Assembly: GCF_900156065.1 (NCBI RefSeq)
Contig: NZ_FTNF01000025.1
Location: forward strand, 1 to 64,000
DNA from: Micromonospora avicenniae
GTDB lineage: Bacteria; Actinomycetota; Actinomycetes; Mycobacteriales; Micromonosporaceae
Direction: 5' to 3'
Length of the DNA: 64,000 bases
Made by a program: the position numbers and the translations under genes
Shown here: piece after piece, positions 9,405 through 18,191 of the stretch
Numbering within the stretch: position 1 is the first letter of the stretch
How the letters are laid out: each line of letters starts with the position of its first letter
The notes under the pieces: generated by a model
The model's database searches: none
Told to the model about the DNA's origin: nothing
Seen by the model: only the letters and a program-made list of their open reading frames with translations

Positions 9405-10172
9405 ATGACAGACATTCCACCGGGGGCGCCCGCCTGGGTCGACCTGGTCACCACCGACCTGCCCGGCGCGGCGCGGTTCTACGCGCCCCTGTTCGGCTGG
9501 GCCGTCGCCGAGGCGGACCGGCAAGCCGCCACTGACGGTCACCTCGTCTTCCATCAGCAGGGCAAACCGGTGGCCGGTGCCGGGCTGCGGGCCGACCCGC
9601 AACAACCGCCCGCCTGGATGCCCTACCTGGCGACCGACGACGCCGAGGCGGCCTGCCAGCGGGTGACGGCCGCCGGCGGCTGGATCCTGAGCGAGCCCAT
9701 CGACGTCCCCGGGTCCCGGCGAACGGCGCTCCTGGCCGACCCGGCCGGGGCACCGTTCGGGGTGTGGCAGTCCCTCGGCATGCCGGGGGCCGAGGTGTTC
9801 GACGTGCCCGGCTCGCTGACCTGGCCCGAGCTGGCCACGCGGGAGTGGGACGGGGCGAAGGAGTTCTACGGGTCGGTGTTCGGCTGGACGGCGGACGACC
9901 AACCGATGGGCCCGATCAACTACACCACCTGGCATCTGGACGGCCGGCCGGTTGCCGGGATGATGCCCATGCTCGGCGACGATTGGGGTGACCTCCAGCC
10001 GCACTGGATGGTCTACTTCGCGGTATCGGACACCGACGCCGTCGCCGACGAGGCGCAACGGTTGGAAGGGCTGGTGTCCGTGCCACCGACCGATCTGACG
10101 CGGGGCCGGTTCGCGGTGCTCACCGATCCGCAGGGGGCGTTCTTCTCGATCCTCGGGACCACCCCACCCTGA
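9405..10172 (+). CDS. Two-domain VOC (glyoxalase/bleomycin-resistance) family protein
   Basis: 255 residues built of two tandem vicinal-oxygen-chelate modules. The first (about 8-122) begins WVDLVTTDLPGAARFYAPLFGW, the second (about 134-253) ELATREWDGAKEFYGSVFGW, each ending with an F-x-V/I-L-DPxGAxF strand. Such single-chain duplicated proteins are common in actinobacteria and are annotated as glyoxalase or CFP30B-like antigen; the substrate is unknown. Each module has few of the His/Glu metal ligands of true glyoxalase I, so catalysis is unproven. It converges on katG across a shared terminator. Confidence 0.85.
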   Translation: MTDIPPGAPAWVDLVTTDLPGAARFYAPLFGWAVAEADRQAATDGHLVFHQQGKPVAGAGLRADPQQPPAWMPYLATDDAEAACQRVTAAGGWILSEPIDVPGSRRTALLADPAGAPFGVWQSLGMPGAEVFDVPGSLTWPELATREWDGAKEFYGSVFGWTADDQPMGPINYTTWHLDGRPVAGMMPMLGDDWGDLQPHWMVYFAVSDTDAVADEAQRLEGLVSVPPTDLTRGRFAVLTDPQGAFFSILGTTPP

Positions 10173-10255
10173 CCGGTACGCGGCTGCGGACGCACCGGCA
10201 CCACCAGCGGCCCGTGGCGGCCCCGACATCGTTTCGTCGAGGCTCTCAATCGTGG

Positions 10256-10294
10256 CGAGCCCCGGTCGATCACTGAAGGATCGACCGGGGCTCG
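10256..10294. terminator. Bidirectional terminator between VOC gene and katG
   Basis: Perfect 16-bp stem (left arm CGAGCCCCGGTCGATC) with a 7-base loop ACTGAAG, lying 83 bases after the VOC stop and 15 bases after the katG stop on the other strand. It serves two convergent genes. Confidence 0.85.
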
Positions 10295-10309
10295 TCTGCT
10301 GGAGCCGGG

Positions 10310-12583
10310 TCAGGCGAGGTCGAACCGGTCGAGTTCCATGACCTTGGCCCAGGCCGCGACGAAGTCGACCACGAACTTCTCGCGGGCGTCCTGGCTGGCG
10401 TAGACCTCCGCGAGGGCCCGCAGCTGCGAGTTGGAGCCGAAGATGAGGTCGACCGCGGTGGCGGTCCACTTCACCTCATCGGTGGCCAGGTCCCGGATCT
10501 CGTACACGTGCTCCTCGGACTCCGACGCCTTCCACCGGGTGCCCGGGGAGAGCAGGTTGACGAAGAAGTCGTTGGTGAGCACGCCGGGCCGGTCGGTGAG
10601 GACGCCGTGCGCCGTGCCGCCGACGTTGTTCCCGAGGGAGCGCAGGCCACCCACGAGGACGGTCATCTCCGGGGCGGTCAGGTCGAGCATGTAGGCACGG
10701 TCGACGAGCAGTACCTCCGGCTGGGTCTTCTCGCCGGGACGCAGGTAGTTGCGGAATCCGTCAGCGCGCGGCTCGAGGACCCGGAAGGACTCGACGTCGG
10801 TCTGCTCCTGGCTGGCGTCGGTACGGCCCGGGTGGAACGGCACGGTCACCTCGACGCCGGCGTCACGTGCCGCCTTCTCGACCGCGGCCGAGCCGGCCAG
10901 CACGATCAGGTCCGCGAGCGAGATCTTCGCGCCACCGGCGGAGTTGAACTCCCGCTGGATGCCCTCAAGGGTCTCCAGGACCGTCGCGAGCTGCTCGGGC
11001 TGGTTGACCTCCCAGCTGCGCTGCGGCTCGAGGCGGATTCGCGCCCCGTTGGCGCCGCCGCGCTTGTCGGTGGACCGGTAGCTCGCGGCGGAGGCCCAGG
11101 CGGTGGAGACCAGCTGCGCGGTGGTGAGGCCGGAGGCCAGGACCTTGGACTTGAGGGCGGCGATGTCGTCGTCACCCACGAGTTCGTGGTCGACGGCAGG
11201 CACCGGATCCTGCCACAGCTGGGTCTCCGGGACCCATGGCCCGAGGAAGCGGCTGACCGGGCCCATGTCGCGGTGCAGCAGCTTGTACCAGGCCTTCGCG
11301 AACGCCAGCGCGAACTCGTCGGGGTTCTCGAGGAAACGGCGGGAGATCTTCTCGTACGCCGGGTCGACGCGCAGCGCCAGGTCGGTCGTGAGCATCGTCG
11401 GCTTGTACTTCTTCGACGCGTCGAACGGGTCCGGGATGATCTCGGGGGCGTCCTTGGCGACCCACTGCTTCGCGCCACCCGGGCTGGTGGTGAGTTCCCA
11501 CTCGAAGCCGAAGAGGATCTCGAAGAAGCGGTTGCTCCACTGCGTCGGCCGGTCGGTCCACGTCACCTCGAGACCGCTGGTGATCGTGTCCGGGCCCTTG
11601 CCGCTGGCATGGGTGCTCAGCCAGCCCAGACCCTGCGCCTCCAGCGGGGCGCCTTCGGGCTCCGGGCCCACGTGGTCGTCGGCGACAGCGGCGCCGTGGG
11701 TCTTGCCGAAGGTGTGCCCACCGGCGATGAGGGCGACGGTCTCCTCGTCGTTCATCGCCATGCGGGCGAAGGTCTCGCGGATGAAGTGCGCCGCCGCGGC
11801 CGGGTCGGCGTTGCCGCGCGGCCCCTCCGGGTTGACGTAGATGAGACCCATCTCGGTCGCACCGACGCCGCCCACCATCTCCTTCTCGGAGGCGTAGCGC
11901 TCGTCGCCGAGCCAGGTGTCCTCCGGGCCCCAGAAGATCTCCTCGGGCTCCCAGACGTCCTCCCGCCCGAAGCCGAAGCCGAAGGTCTTGAAGCCCATCG
12001 ACTCCAGGGCGACGTTGCCGGCGAGCACGAGCAGGTCGGCCCACGAGATCTTCTGACCGTACTTCTGTTTGACCGGCCACAGCAGCCGGCGTGCCTTGTC
12101 CAGGTTCGCGTTGTCCGGCCAGCTGTTGAGCGGGGCGAACCGCTGCGCGCCGTCGCCCGCGCCGCCGCGACCGTCGTGGATCCGGTAGGTGCCCGCGGCG
12201 TGCCAGCTCATCCGGATCATCAGGCCGCCGTAGTGGCCGAAGTCGGCCGGCCACCAGTCCTGGGAGGTGGTGAGGACCTGAATGATGTCCTGCTTGAGGG
12301 CTTCGACGTCGAGCTTGGCGAACTCCTTGGCGTAGCTGAAGTCCGCCCCCAGCGGGCTGCCCTTCGGCGACTGGGCGTGCAGCACCGACAGGTCGAGCTG
12401 GTTGGGCCACCAGTCGCGGTTGGTGCGCGGCCGGCCGCCGGTCTTGGGCGTCGGCGAGTCGATGGCCGGGTTCTCGCTCTCGCTGCCGTGCGCGGTCACC
12501 GAGTCGTGCGCGACCGGGCAGCCGGCGGCCGCCTTCTTGTCCACACCCTGCGCGCTGGAGGGCTGGTCCTGGGTGTCGCTCAT
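10310..12583 (-). CDS. katG: Catalase-peroxidase KatG
   Basis: 757 residues, full length for KatG. The N-terminal catalytic half has the distal R-M-S-W-H motif (Arg124, Trp127, His128), the GLIYVNPEG tyrosine region for the Met-Tyr-Trp adduct and the proximal haem histidine in GGHTFGKTHG. The C-terminal half is the degenerate duplicate peroxidase domain. It detoxifies hydrogen peroxide in the cytoplasm. The ATG follows GGAAGGAAG and overlaps the furA stop by four bases (ATGA), so the long N-terminal extension of the open frame is not used. It is cotranscribed with, and very likely repressed by, FurA. Confidence 0.97.
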   Translation of the reverse strand: MSDTQDQPSSAQGVDKKAAAGCPVAHDSVTAHGSESENPAIDSPTPKTGGRPRTNRDWWPNQLDLSVLHAQSPKGSPLGADFSYAKEFAKLDVEALKQDIIQVLTTSQDWWPADFGHYGGLMIRMSWHAAGTYRIHDGRGGAGDGAQRFAPLNSWPDNANLDKARRLLWPVKQKYGQKISWADLLVLAGNVALESMGFKTFGFGFGREDVWEPEEIFWGPEDTWLGDERYASEKEMVGGVGATEMGLIYVNPEGPRGNADPAAAAHFIRETFARMAMNDEETVALIAGGHTFGKTHGAAVADDHVGPEPEGAPLEAQGLGWLSTHASGKGPDTITSGLEVTWTDRPTQWSNRFFEILFGFEWELTTSPGGAKQWVAKDAPEIIPDPFDASKKYKPTMLTTDLALRVDPAYEKISRRFLENPDEFALAFAKAWYKLLHRDMGPVSRFLGPWVPETQLWQDPVPAVDHELVGDDDIAALKSKVLASGLTTAQLVSTAWASAASYRSTDKRGGANGARIRLEPQRSWEVNQPEQLATVLETLEGIQREFNSAGGAKISLADLIVLAGSAAVEKAARDAGVEVTVPFHPGRTDASQEQTDVESFRVLEPRADGFRNYLRPGEKTQPEVLLVDRAYMLDLTAPEMTVLVGGLRSLGNNVGGTAHGVLTDRPGVLTNDFFVNLLSPGTRWKASESEEHVYEIRDLATDEVKWTATAVDLIFGSNSQLRALAEVYASQDAREKFVVDFVAAWAKVMELDRFDLA

Positions 12584-13035
12584 GAACTTCCTTCCGAACT
12601 GACGGATCGCTGGGACGTACGTTCGGCCGCACAGTCGGGGCAGGTACCCCAGTAGACGACCTCCGCCTCGTCGACCACGAACGCGTGATCTCCGGAGGCG
12701 GTGAGACAGGGAGCGTGGCCCACGGCGCAGTCGACGTCGGCGATGGCACCGCAGGAGCGGCACACGACGTGGTGGTGGTTGTCGCCCACCCGCAACTCGT
12801 ACCTCGCGGTCGCGCGGGCGGGTTGGATGCGTCGCGCCAGACCGGCGTCGGTGAGTGCGCGCAGCACGTCGTACACCGTCTGGTGGGAGACCGTGGGATG
12901 GTCCGCCCGTACCAGTGAGATCACCGTGTCGGTGTCGACGTGCGGATGGTCGCGCAGCGCCGCGAGCACCGCCAAACGGGGCCCGGTCACACGCAACGAG
13001 GCCGCCCGAAGCTGAGCCTCGAAACCGGACGTCAT
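12580..13035 (-). CDS. furA: Fur-family peroxide-responsive repressor FurA
   Basis: 151 residues from the ATG at 13035. The winged-helix domain includes HVDTDTVISLV and the recognition helix VSHQTVYDVLRALTDAGL. The dimerisation domain has HHHVVCRSCGAIADVDC and a C-terminal CPDC, giving the metal and redox-sensing cysteines of FurA. The stop overlaps the katG start (ATGA), the arrangement known from mycobacteria and Streptomyces, where FurA represses both genes until peroxide oxidises it. A TTG 54 bases upstream would add 18 residues but overlaps the operator, so it is not favoured. Confidence 0.95.
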   Translation of the reverse strand: MTSGFEAQLRAASLRVTGPRLAVLAALRDHPHVDTDTVISLVRADHPTVSHQTVYDVLRALTDAGLARRIQPARATARYELRVGDNHHHVVCRSCGAIADVDCAVGHAPCLTASGDHAFVVDEAEVVYWGTCPDCAAERTSQRSVSSEGSS

Positions 13036-13051
13036 CTGCTGAACATAGCCC

Positions 13052-13075
13052 AATCTTCTGGAACTGCTCAAGATT
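13052..13075 (-). promoter_or_regulatory. Probable FurA box upstream of furA-katG
   Basis: Dyad AATCTT-N12-AAGATT. On the minus strand it contains CTTGAGCAGTTCCAGAA, close to the mycobacterial FurA-box text CTTGACTNATTCCAGAA as I recall it. It ends 17 bases before the furA ATG, where an autoregulatory operator would be expected. Confidence 0.65.
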
Positions 13076-13120
13076 TGACTCGGCTTCAATCCACTCAGTT
13101 CGCCCTTCGTCGGACATCGG

Positions 13121-13450
13121 TCACGAGGCCGCGGCCCGTTCGCGGATCTCCACCGCCGTCTCGAGCATCTGCTGGGTGCTGGTGAACCAGTCCTGCAGAT
13201 TCAGATCCACGATGAGCTCGTCTGCGCCAGCCTCGGCGGCCGTTCGGACATCGTCCATGATCTGGTCGAGGGTGCCGACGAACGGGGCTCGGCCAGGTCC
13301 GGCCGGACGGTCGGTGAAGGTCACGTTCCCTACCACGATCATCTCCATCCGGCTCGTGTCCCGGCCATGGCCAGCGGCCATCTCCCGGATACGGTCCCAG
13401 CTTGCCCGCAATTCTGCGGCTCCGGCCGGCCCGGGGGTGCTGAGGAACGG
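13121..13450 (-). pseudogene. C-terminal remnant of an LLM-class (F420-type) oxidoreductase
   Basis: About 105 residues read as the end of a luciferase-like monooxygenase family protein: AAELRASWDRIREMAAGHGRD, then GTLDQIMDDVRTAAEAGADE, then LIVDLNLQDWFT to the stop. The N-terminal two thirds, including the flavin/F420 barrel strands, are absent. Homology seems to stop near 13441, exactly where a MerR-type C-terminus begins on the other strand. No start codon with a ribosome site is present. It therefore looks like one half of a deletion scar rather than a functional gene. Confidence 0.7.
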
Positions 13451-13660
13451 CAGCCGTGCCTGGACAAGCCGCAGACCCTCTACGTCCCCGACGTGACACC
13501 CGAAATGGTCGACACACTGCAACACGAACAAGCTCGGCTGTCCGAACGCATCGAGTGCCTGACCCGCAACCGAGACGCAATCGCCGACTACCTGGAGACG
13601 GTTCTCAAAGTGCGCTCCGGCGACGACACGCCGCTGCTATCGCCTGCCCGGTGTGACTGA
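13450..13660 (+). pseudogene. C-terminal remnant of a MerR-family regulator
   Basis: The frame gives PCLDKPQ, then VTPEMVDTLQHEQARLSERI and ECLTRNRDAIADYLE. This is the dimerisation-helix region of MerR regulators, where aRixxLtrxRDaLaxyl is characteristic. The winged-helix DNA-binding half is missing. The remnant abuts the truncated LLM gene on the opposite strand, so both lost their 5-prime halves at one junction (about 13440-13460). Confidence 0.65.
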
Positions 13661-13783
13661 GGCATCATCATGGCGGTGAGCTGAGATGCCCACGTCGACC
13701 GGCAGAGGCATCAGACCCGCCAAGGACTCGCGGCACGCACGAGTTGAGCCATCGCTGCGAGACGAGTTCCCCAGGAGCAGCCG

Positions 13784-14245
13784 ATGATCAGCGACGCAAC
13801 GCTCACCCGGATCAACGAAGCGGTGCAGTTGCATCATCACCAGGGCCGGCGTGAGGCCGCGCGTGACCTGTTCGCGCAGATCTGGGACGAGATCGGCGGG
13901 CAACAGGGCGATCCCCTGCACATCTGCGTCCTCGCGCACGCGATGGCCGATGTGCAGGACGACGTCCACCAGGAGCTGATCTGGGACCAGCGAGCACTGG
14001 CGGCGGCCGACCTGCTTACCGACACCCGGGTGGCGCAGGCCGGGGTGACGCTGCCGGTGGCCGGCCTGTATCCGTCGTTGCACCTCAACCTGGCAGAGTG
14101 CTACCGCAAGCTCGGCGACCTCGACCGTGCCCGCGAGCACCTCCAGCGTGCGCAGGCGGGAATCGGCGCGCTCGGCGATGACGAGTACGCGCAGCTGATC
14201 AAGAGCGGCATGGACCGGCTGACGCAGGAGCTGACCTCCGAGTAA
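13784..14245 (+). CDS. Small TPR-like helical protein
   Basis: 153 residues, wholly helical in appearance, with two TPR-like units: an N-terminal one around EAVQLHHHQGRREAARDLFAQI and a clearer C-terminal one LHLNLAECYRKLGDLDRAREHL. It has no signal peptide or membrane segment, so it is a cytoplasmic protein probably mediating protein contacts. CCAGGAG lies six bases before the ATG. Nothing nearby suggests a partner: upstream is the deletion scar, downstream a convergent membrane protein. Confidence 0.75.
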   Translation: MISDATLTRINEAVQLHHHQGRREAARDLFAQIWDEIGGQQGDPLHICVLAHAMADVQDDVHQELIWDQRALAAADLLTDTRVAQAGVTLPVAGLYPSLHLNLAECYRKLGDLDRAREHLQRAQAGIGALGDDEYAQLIKSGMDRLTQELTSE

Positions 14246-14331
14246 TCGCGCCAAGGCGGGCGCAGTCGTCAGGGGACCGGCTCCCTGGCAGGGCGCTCGA
14301 GCTGAGGTGGCGGTCAGCCTTCGGGATACCG

Positions 14332-14754
14332 CTACCCACCGGGGCAGCGGGTATCGCCGCCGCTGTGCTCCTGGCAGATCGTGGGCGGTGGAGGGGGAGG
14401 CGGGGCCGGGGCGAAATCGCGGTACGCTCCGACGGCGACCGGGACAGCGAGTACGCCCAGACCGAGCGCGATGACCAGGTAGACGGCGGCGGTCCGGCGC
14501 AAGAGCCCGCTGCGGGCCACGACGGCGATCACCGCCGGGCCGGCCACCACCTCTGCGGCCAGGAGCAGCAGTGCCACGTTCGCCTTGCGCGCCAGTGCGT
14601 CGGCGCCGGCGCCCTGGTCGCTGTGCTGGTCCGCCCAGCCCTCGAGGCCGATGCTGAAGATCCACCCGAGCAGCACCAGCGCGCCGATGAGCCATGCCAC
14701 CGTCAGCAGCGCGACGGCGCCTGGCGCCCACGGCGCCGCAGGTCGGCGATCCAC
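14332..14754 (-). CDS. Small three-TM membrane protein with polyproline tail
   Basis: About 140 residues from a GTG at 14754. Hydrophobic segments lie near 14-38, 64-86 and 92-113, and the last 25 residues hold a run of eight prolines before TICQEHSGGDTRCPGG, whose two cysteines may form an extracytoplasmic disulfide. The middle loop is acidic and polar. No family is recognised. The open frame continues upstream but becomes Arg-rich text without hydrophobic or domain character, which supports the internal GTG. Confidence 0.65.
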   Translation of the reverse strand: MDRRPAAPWAPGAVALLTVAWLIGALVLLGWIFSIGLEGWADQHSDQGAGADALARKANVALLLLAAEVVAGPAVIAVVARSGLLRRTAAVYLVIALGLGVLAVPVAVGAYRDFAPAPPPPPPPTICQEHSGGDTRCPGG

Positions 14755-14942
14755 GCCCGCACGGTATAGACGACAGGCAAGTGAGGCGAAGGTGGCAACC
14801 GGCCGGCGGTAGATCCGGTCATCCGGTCGTGTGCCTGCCGACCGACTGTTCGCCGACCGCGCCAGGCTGAGACGACTCAGGCATCGCGTCCAGTGCGCCC
14901 GCCGCGATTTGCAGGGCCGGCCTGCCCGCCGGGCGCGATGGG

Positions 14943-15947
14943 TCATGACGACAGGCGGACCTTGATCGGAGCGGCCGCGGCGGCGGTCGTTCCCGCCGAC
15001 GGAGAAGCTGCGACTGCCACCTCCCCCTGTTCCTCGCGCACCCGGTACCGGTAGCGCAGTGGTGACACGCCCACCTCGCGCTTGAAGGCGGTGCTGAAGG
15101 CACTCTCGGACGCGTATCCCAGGTCGGAGGCCAGCGACCCGACACGGACGTCGCCGTCGCGGAGCGCTCGTTGCGCGAGCAGCATCCGCCACCGGTTGAG
15201 ATAGGTGACCGGCGGCATCCCCGCAACGGTCCGGAAGCGTTCAGCGAACGACGTGCGCGACATCGCCGCCGCACGCGCCAACTCCTGCAGGCCCCAGGGT
15301 TTTCCAGGTTCGTTGTGCATGAGGGTGAGCGCCGGGCGCAGCCGTTCGTCGGTCAGCGCCCGTAGCCAGCCTGGAGTCAGCTCGGCCTGGTCGACGTAGG
15401 CGCGCAGCACCTCCAGCAGCAGAAGCTGACCGTGCTGCCGGATCGCGAACGCCGATCCGATCCGATCGGCCGTCGCCTCGTCGAACAGCCGGTCGAGGCT
15501 TGCGCGCAGGCTGCTGGCCGCGGCGACCGATGCCCGTACGTGCGCGACCGGAGGGAGCGCCTGCAGCAGCAGTGTCCGACCAGCCTGGTTCAGGTCCACG
15601 CGTACACCGATGACGACGTCGTCGGTGTGACGGTCGGCGCCGGCGAGGCCGGCCTGGGGGTCGGCCGCCTCCGGGACGATCACGTGGGGCGGGCCATCGC
15701 CGGTGCCGCCTTCGAGCTCCAGCCACGACCGGCTGTTCACGATCGCGACGTCGCCCGGCTCGAGCTCGACCGGGTCGCCGACGCCGTCGGTGGTCAGCCG
15801 GGCGCTGCCGCTCACCATCGCGAAGAACTTCAGGGGATCCTGCACCGACGCGCGCGAGACCCACCGACCCGTGGCGGCCATCCCGCCGGTCAGTAGCCCG
15901 CGCACCTCGACGAAGTCCAACACCTCGGATAACTGATCGGCGGCCAT
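14943..15947 (-). CDS. AraC-family regulator with cupin sensor domain
   Basis: 334 residues. The N-terminal part (about 20-130) is a cupin_6-type domain (FFAMVSGSARLTT, ELEPGDVAIVNS). The C-terminal 100 residues hold the two AraC helix-turn-helix motifs: WGLQELARAAAMSRTSFAERF, then VGSLASDLGYASESAFSTAF followed by GVSPLRYR. Regulators of this cupin_6 class often sit next to the oxidoreductase gene they control. Here it is divergent from an SDR gene with only 74 bp between starts and a perfect dyad in that space. The ATG at 15947 is preferred over a start 18 bases upstream. Confidence 0.9.
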   Translation of the reverse strand: MAADQLSEVLDFVEVRGLLTGGMAATGRWVSRASVQDPLKFFAMVSGSARLTTDGVGDPVELEPGDVAIVNSRSWLELEGGTGDGPPHVIVPEAADPQAGLAGADRHTDDVVIGVRVDLNQAGRTLLLQALPPVAHVRASVAAASSLRASLDRLFDEATADRIGSAFAIRQHGQLLLLEVLRAYVDQAELTPGWLRALTDERLRPALTLMHNEPGKPWGLQELARAAAMSRTSFAERFRTVAGMPPVTYLNRWRMLLAQRALRDGDVRVGSLASDLGYASESAFSTAFKREVGVSPLRYRYRVREEQGEVAVAASPSAGTTAAAAAPIKVRLSS

Positions 15948-15971
15948 CCCCGTACTATCACGCAAGAAATT

Positions 15972-15996
15972 CGGACCGACAACTATTCAGGGTCCG
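15972..15996. promoter_or_regulatory. Dyad in the AraC/SDR divergent promoter
   Basis: CGGACC-N13-GGTCCG, perfect 6-base arms, midway between the two divergent starts. It is a candidate operator for the AraC regulator, though AraC proteins more often use direct repeats. Confidence 0.4.
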
Positions 15997-16021
15997 CAGG
16001 TGCGGGCGCACAGTGGTGGCT

Positions 16022-17056
16022 ATGACGCAGAACATGGCCCACAGGCAGCACCCCATCGGCTCCGGGTTCACCGCGGCGTCGACGGCCGACGAGGTGCTCG
16101 CGGGGATCGACCTGTCCGGCACCAACATCGTCGTCACCGGCGGCCACCAGGGACTCGGCCTGGTGACGACTCGGGCGCTGAGCAAGGCGGGCGCATCCGT
16201 GATGGTGGCCGCGCGTAACCCAAACCGGGCGGCGGCCGGGTTGACAGGCATCGAGCGCGTCGACACCGGCCGGCTCGACCTCCTCGACCCAAGCTCGATC
16301 GACGCCTTTGTCGCCCAGTACCTCGACTCGGGGCGCCCGCTGCACATCCTGATCAACAACGCGGGCATCATGGGCGGCCCCCTGGTCCGGGACGCCCGCG
16401 GGTACGAGTCGCAGTTCGCGACCAACCACCTCGGACACTTCCAGCTGACCCTCGGTCTGCTGCCCGCCCTACGGGCCGCGAGCGGCGCCCGAGTCGTCAA
16501 CCTCACCTCCGGAGGGCACCGCGTGTCCGACATCCGCTGGGACGACCCGCACTTCACCAGCGGGTACGACCCCATGGGGATGCTCGGATACGGCCAGTCG
16601 AAGACTGCCAACGTGCTGTTCGCCGTCGAATTGGACCGCCGATGGGCTGCGGACGGAATCCGGGGCTACGCCGTGCACCCGGGCATCATCCACGGAACGA
16701 ATCTGGGACCCCACATCGCTGAGGGGGTGGCGCGCACGGACACGTTGAGCGACGAGCAGCTGCGGACCATGGGGCTGATCGACGAGTCGGGCCGGCCGGT
16801 CATCGACCCCGACCGCGAGCACAAGACGCCACAGCAGGGCGCCAGCACCAGCGTCTTCGCCGCGACCAGCCCGCTGCTGACCGATATCGGCGGCGTCTAC
16901 CTCAAGGACAACGACATCTCGCCGCTGGACGAGAACCCAGAGCCCATCATCTTCGGCTCCGGGACGCTACCGCCCGCCACCGTCGTGCCGCATGCCATCG
17001 ACCCGCAGTCCGCACAGCGCCTCTGGGACCTGAGTGAGGAGCTGCTCAAGGCGTAA
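16022..17056 (+). CDS. Short-chain dehydrogenase/reductase (retinol-dehydrogenase-like)
   Basis: 344 residues. It has the Rossmann cofactor motif TGGHQGLG, the NNAG strand, the catalytic serine in NLTSGGH and the Y-x-x-x-K pair in YGQSK. The C-terminal 80 residues extend the core, as in the WW-oxidoreductase/retinol-dehydrogenase-like actinobacterial SDRs. It is an NAD(P)H-dependent cytoplasmic oxidoreductase of unknown substrate. The divergent AraC regulator suggests induction by the substrate or a related compound. The ATG at 16022 is chosen; a GTG nine bases upstream is equally placed and neither has a clear ribosome site. Confidence 0.9.
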   Translation: MTQNMAHRQHPIGSGFTAASTADEVLAGIDLSGTNIVVTGGHQGLGLVTTRALSKAGASVMVAARNPNRAAAGLTGIERVDTGRLDLLDPSSIDAFVAQYLDSGRPLHILINNAGIMGGPLVRDARGYESQFATNHLGHFQLTLGLLPALRAASGARVVNLTSGGHRVSDIRWDDPHFTSGYDPMGMLGYGQSKTANVLFAVELDRRWAADGIRGYAVHPGIIHGTNLGPHIAEGVARTDTLSDEQLRTMGLIDESGRPVIDPDREHKTPQQGASTSVFAATSPLLTDIGGVYLKDNDISPLDENPEPIIFGSGTLPPATVVPHAIDPQSAQRLWDLSEELLKA

Positions 17057-17107
17057 GCGGGCGCCCTTCCCAGACCCTAGGCACTACGCCTGGCCCCCAT
17101 GCTGTTT

Positions 17108-17152
17108 TGTCGGACCGTCCACGTGCCGGCACGGATCGTGGATGGTCCGACA
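17108..17152. terminator. Terminator between SDR and XRE regulator genes
   Basis: 16-bp stem TGTCGGACCGTCCACG with one G-T pair and a 13-base loop, in the 98 bp between two convergent stop codons; its right arm ends two bases before the XRE stop. Confidence 0.75.
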
Positions 17153-17154
17153 GG

Positions 17155-18042
17155 TCACGGCGGCGTTGATGGTTCACCTCGGTTGGGCTGGTTCGTCTGC
17201 TGGGCGGGGTTCGCTGTGCGTTCCGCACTGACGGCAATGCTGCCCAGTAGGGCGAGCGCCTGCTCTGAGGGTGTGCCAGGTTCGGCATGGTAGATCACGA
17301 GGACCTGGTTGTCGGTGCCGGCGACGATCAGCTTCTCCCGGTACAGCTCGAGGTCACCGACTTCAGGATGGTGTAGGCGAGCCTGGCTGCTGGTGCGTCG
17401 GACGACGTCCTGCCGGACCCAAAGCCGTCTGAAGCGTTCGCTCTTATTGGAGAGCTCGCCGACAAGTGCCAGCATCCGGGGGTCCGTCGTTTCGGTGCCC
17501 ATGACGGCGCGCAGTTGGCCGACGGCGGCGGCAGTCGCCTGCTCCCAGTCGTCGTGCAGTTCCCGGTCGCGCGGGTCGAGAAACGCGGCGGCCAGCCGGT
17601 TGACGCCGGTACGCATGTTTGGCGACAAGGCTTGGGCCAGTTGGTTCGCGGCGAGCACTGTCAGATAGCGGTCCTCGACGAACGCGGGCATGGGCAGCGC
17701 GTCGAGCAGGCGGAGCGTGCCGGCGGGTACCTTTTCGACGCGTACCTGCGGGGCGCGCTTGGGGCGGGGCTGCGTGAGGGCGTACAGATAAGTCGTTTCG
17801 GCTACGTCGAGTTGAAGGACCCGGGCGAGGGCGTCCAGCACCTGGGCGGACGGGGTGCGGTCGCGCCCCTGCTCCAGGCGCAGGTAGTAGTCGGTGCTGA
17901 TGCCGGCGAGCATCGCGACCTCTTCACGACGCAATCCCGGAGTACGGCGGTATCCCGTCGCTGGCAGGCCCACATCCTCGGGCCGCAGCCGCTCGCGTCG
18001 GGCGCGTAGGAACTCACCGATCGCGTTGATCCGCTCCTCCAT
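17155..18042 (-). CDS. XRE-type regulator with MmyB-like ligand-binding domain
   Basis: 295 residues. An N-terminal HTH_3 domain contains RRTPGLRREEVAMLAGIS and TDYYLRLEQGRDRTPSAQVL, the signature of the actinobacterial helix-turn-helix/MmyB family. Residues 105-270 form the MmyB-like PAS-type domain (PMPAFVEDRYLTVLAAN). These regulators are usually divergent from an SDR or aldo-keto reductase that they control, and an aldo-keto reductase starts 150 bp away on the other strand. The ATG at 18042 is favoured over a GTG six bases upstream. Confidence 0.92.
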   Translation of the reverse strand: MEERINAIGEFLRARRERLRPEDVGLPATGYRRTPGLRREEVAMLAGISTDYYLRLEQGRDRTPSAQVLDALARVLQLDVAETTYLYALTQPRPKRAPQVRVEKVPAGTLRLLDALPMPAFVEDRYLTVLAANQLAQALSPNMRTGVNRLAAAFLDPRDRELHDDWEQATAAAVGQLRAVMGTETTDPRMLALVGELSNKSERFRRLWVRQDVVRRTSSQARLHHPEVGDLELYREKLIVAGTDNQVLVIYHAEPGTPSEQALALLGSIAVSAERTANPAQQTNQPNRGEPSTPP

Positions 18043-18109
18043 GCGCACAACAGTAGGTTGCTGCTGCGCTCGGTGACTGTCCCTGCTGTTCCCAGGAAGT
18101 CGGGGACCT

Positions 18110-18150
18110 GGTTGAGCGGATCCAGAAGGGCGATTCTGGAGCGGTCAACC
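18110..18150. promoter_or_regulatory. Nested dyad in XRE/aldo-keto reductase divergent promoter
   Basis: The inner dyad TCCAGAA-N6-TTCTGGA (18121-18140) is perfect. An outer GGTTGA/TCAACC pair (18110-18115 and 18145-18150) shares almost the same centre. It lies in the 150-bp spacer and is a good candidate operator for the MmyB-type regulator. Confidence 0.5.
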
Positions 18151-18191
18151 TGATCAACGACTCTTAGATACCTCGCAGACAGGCGGATAAT

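Noticed and set aside
10508..12655. Long plus-strand open frame (715 codons) antisense to katG
   Set aside because: It mirrors the high-GC codon pattern of katG, has no domain-like sequence, and lies entirely opposite a certain gene.
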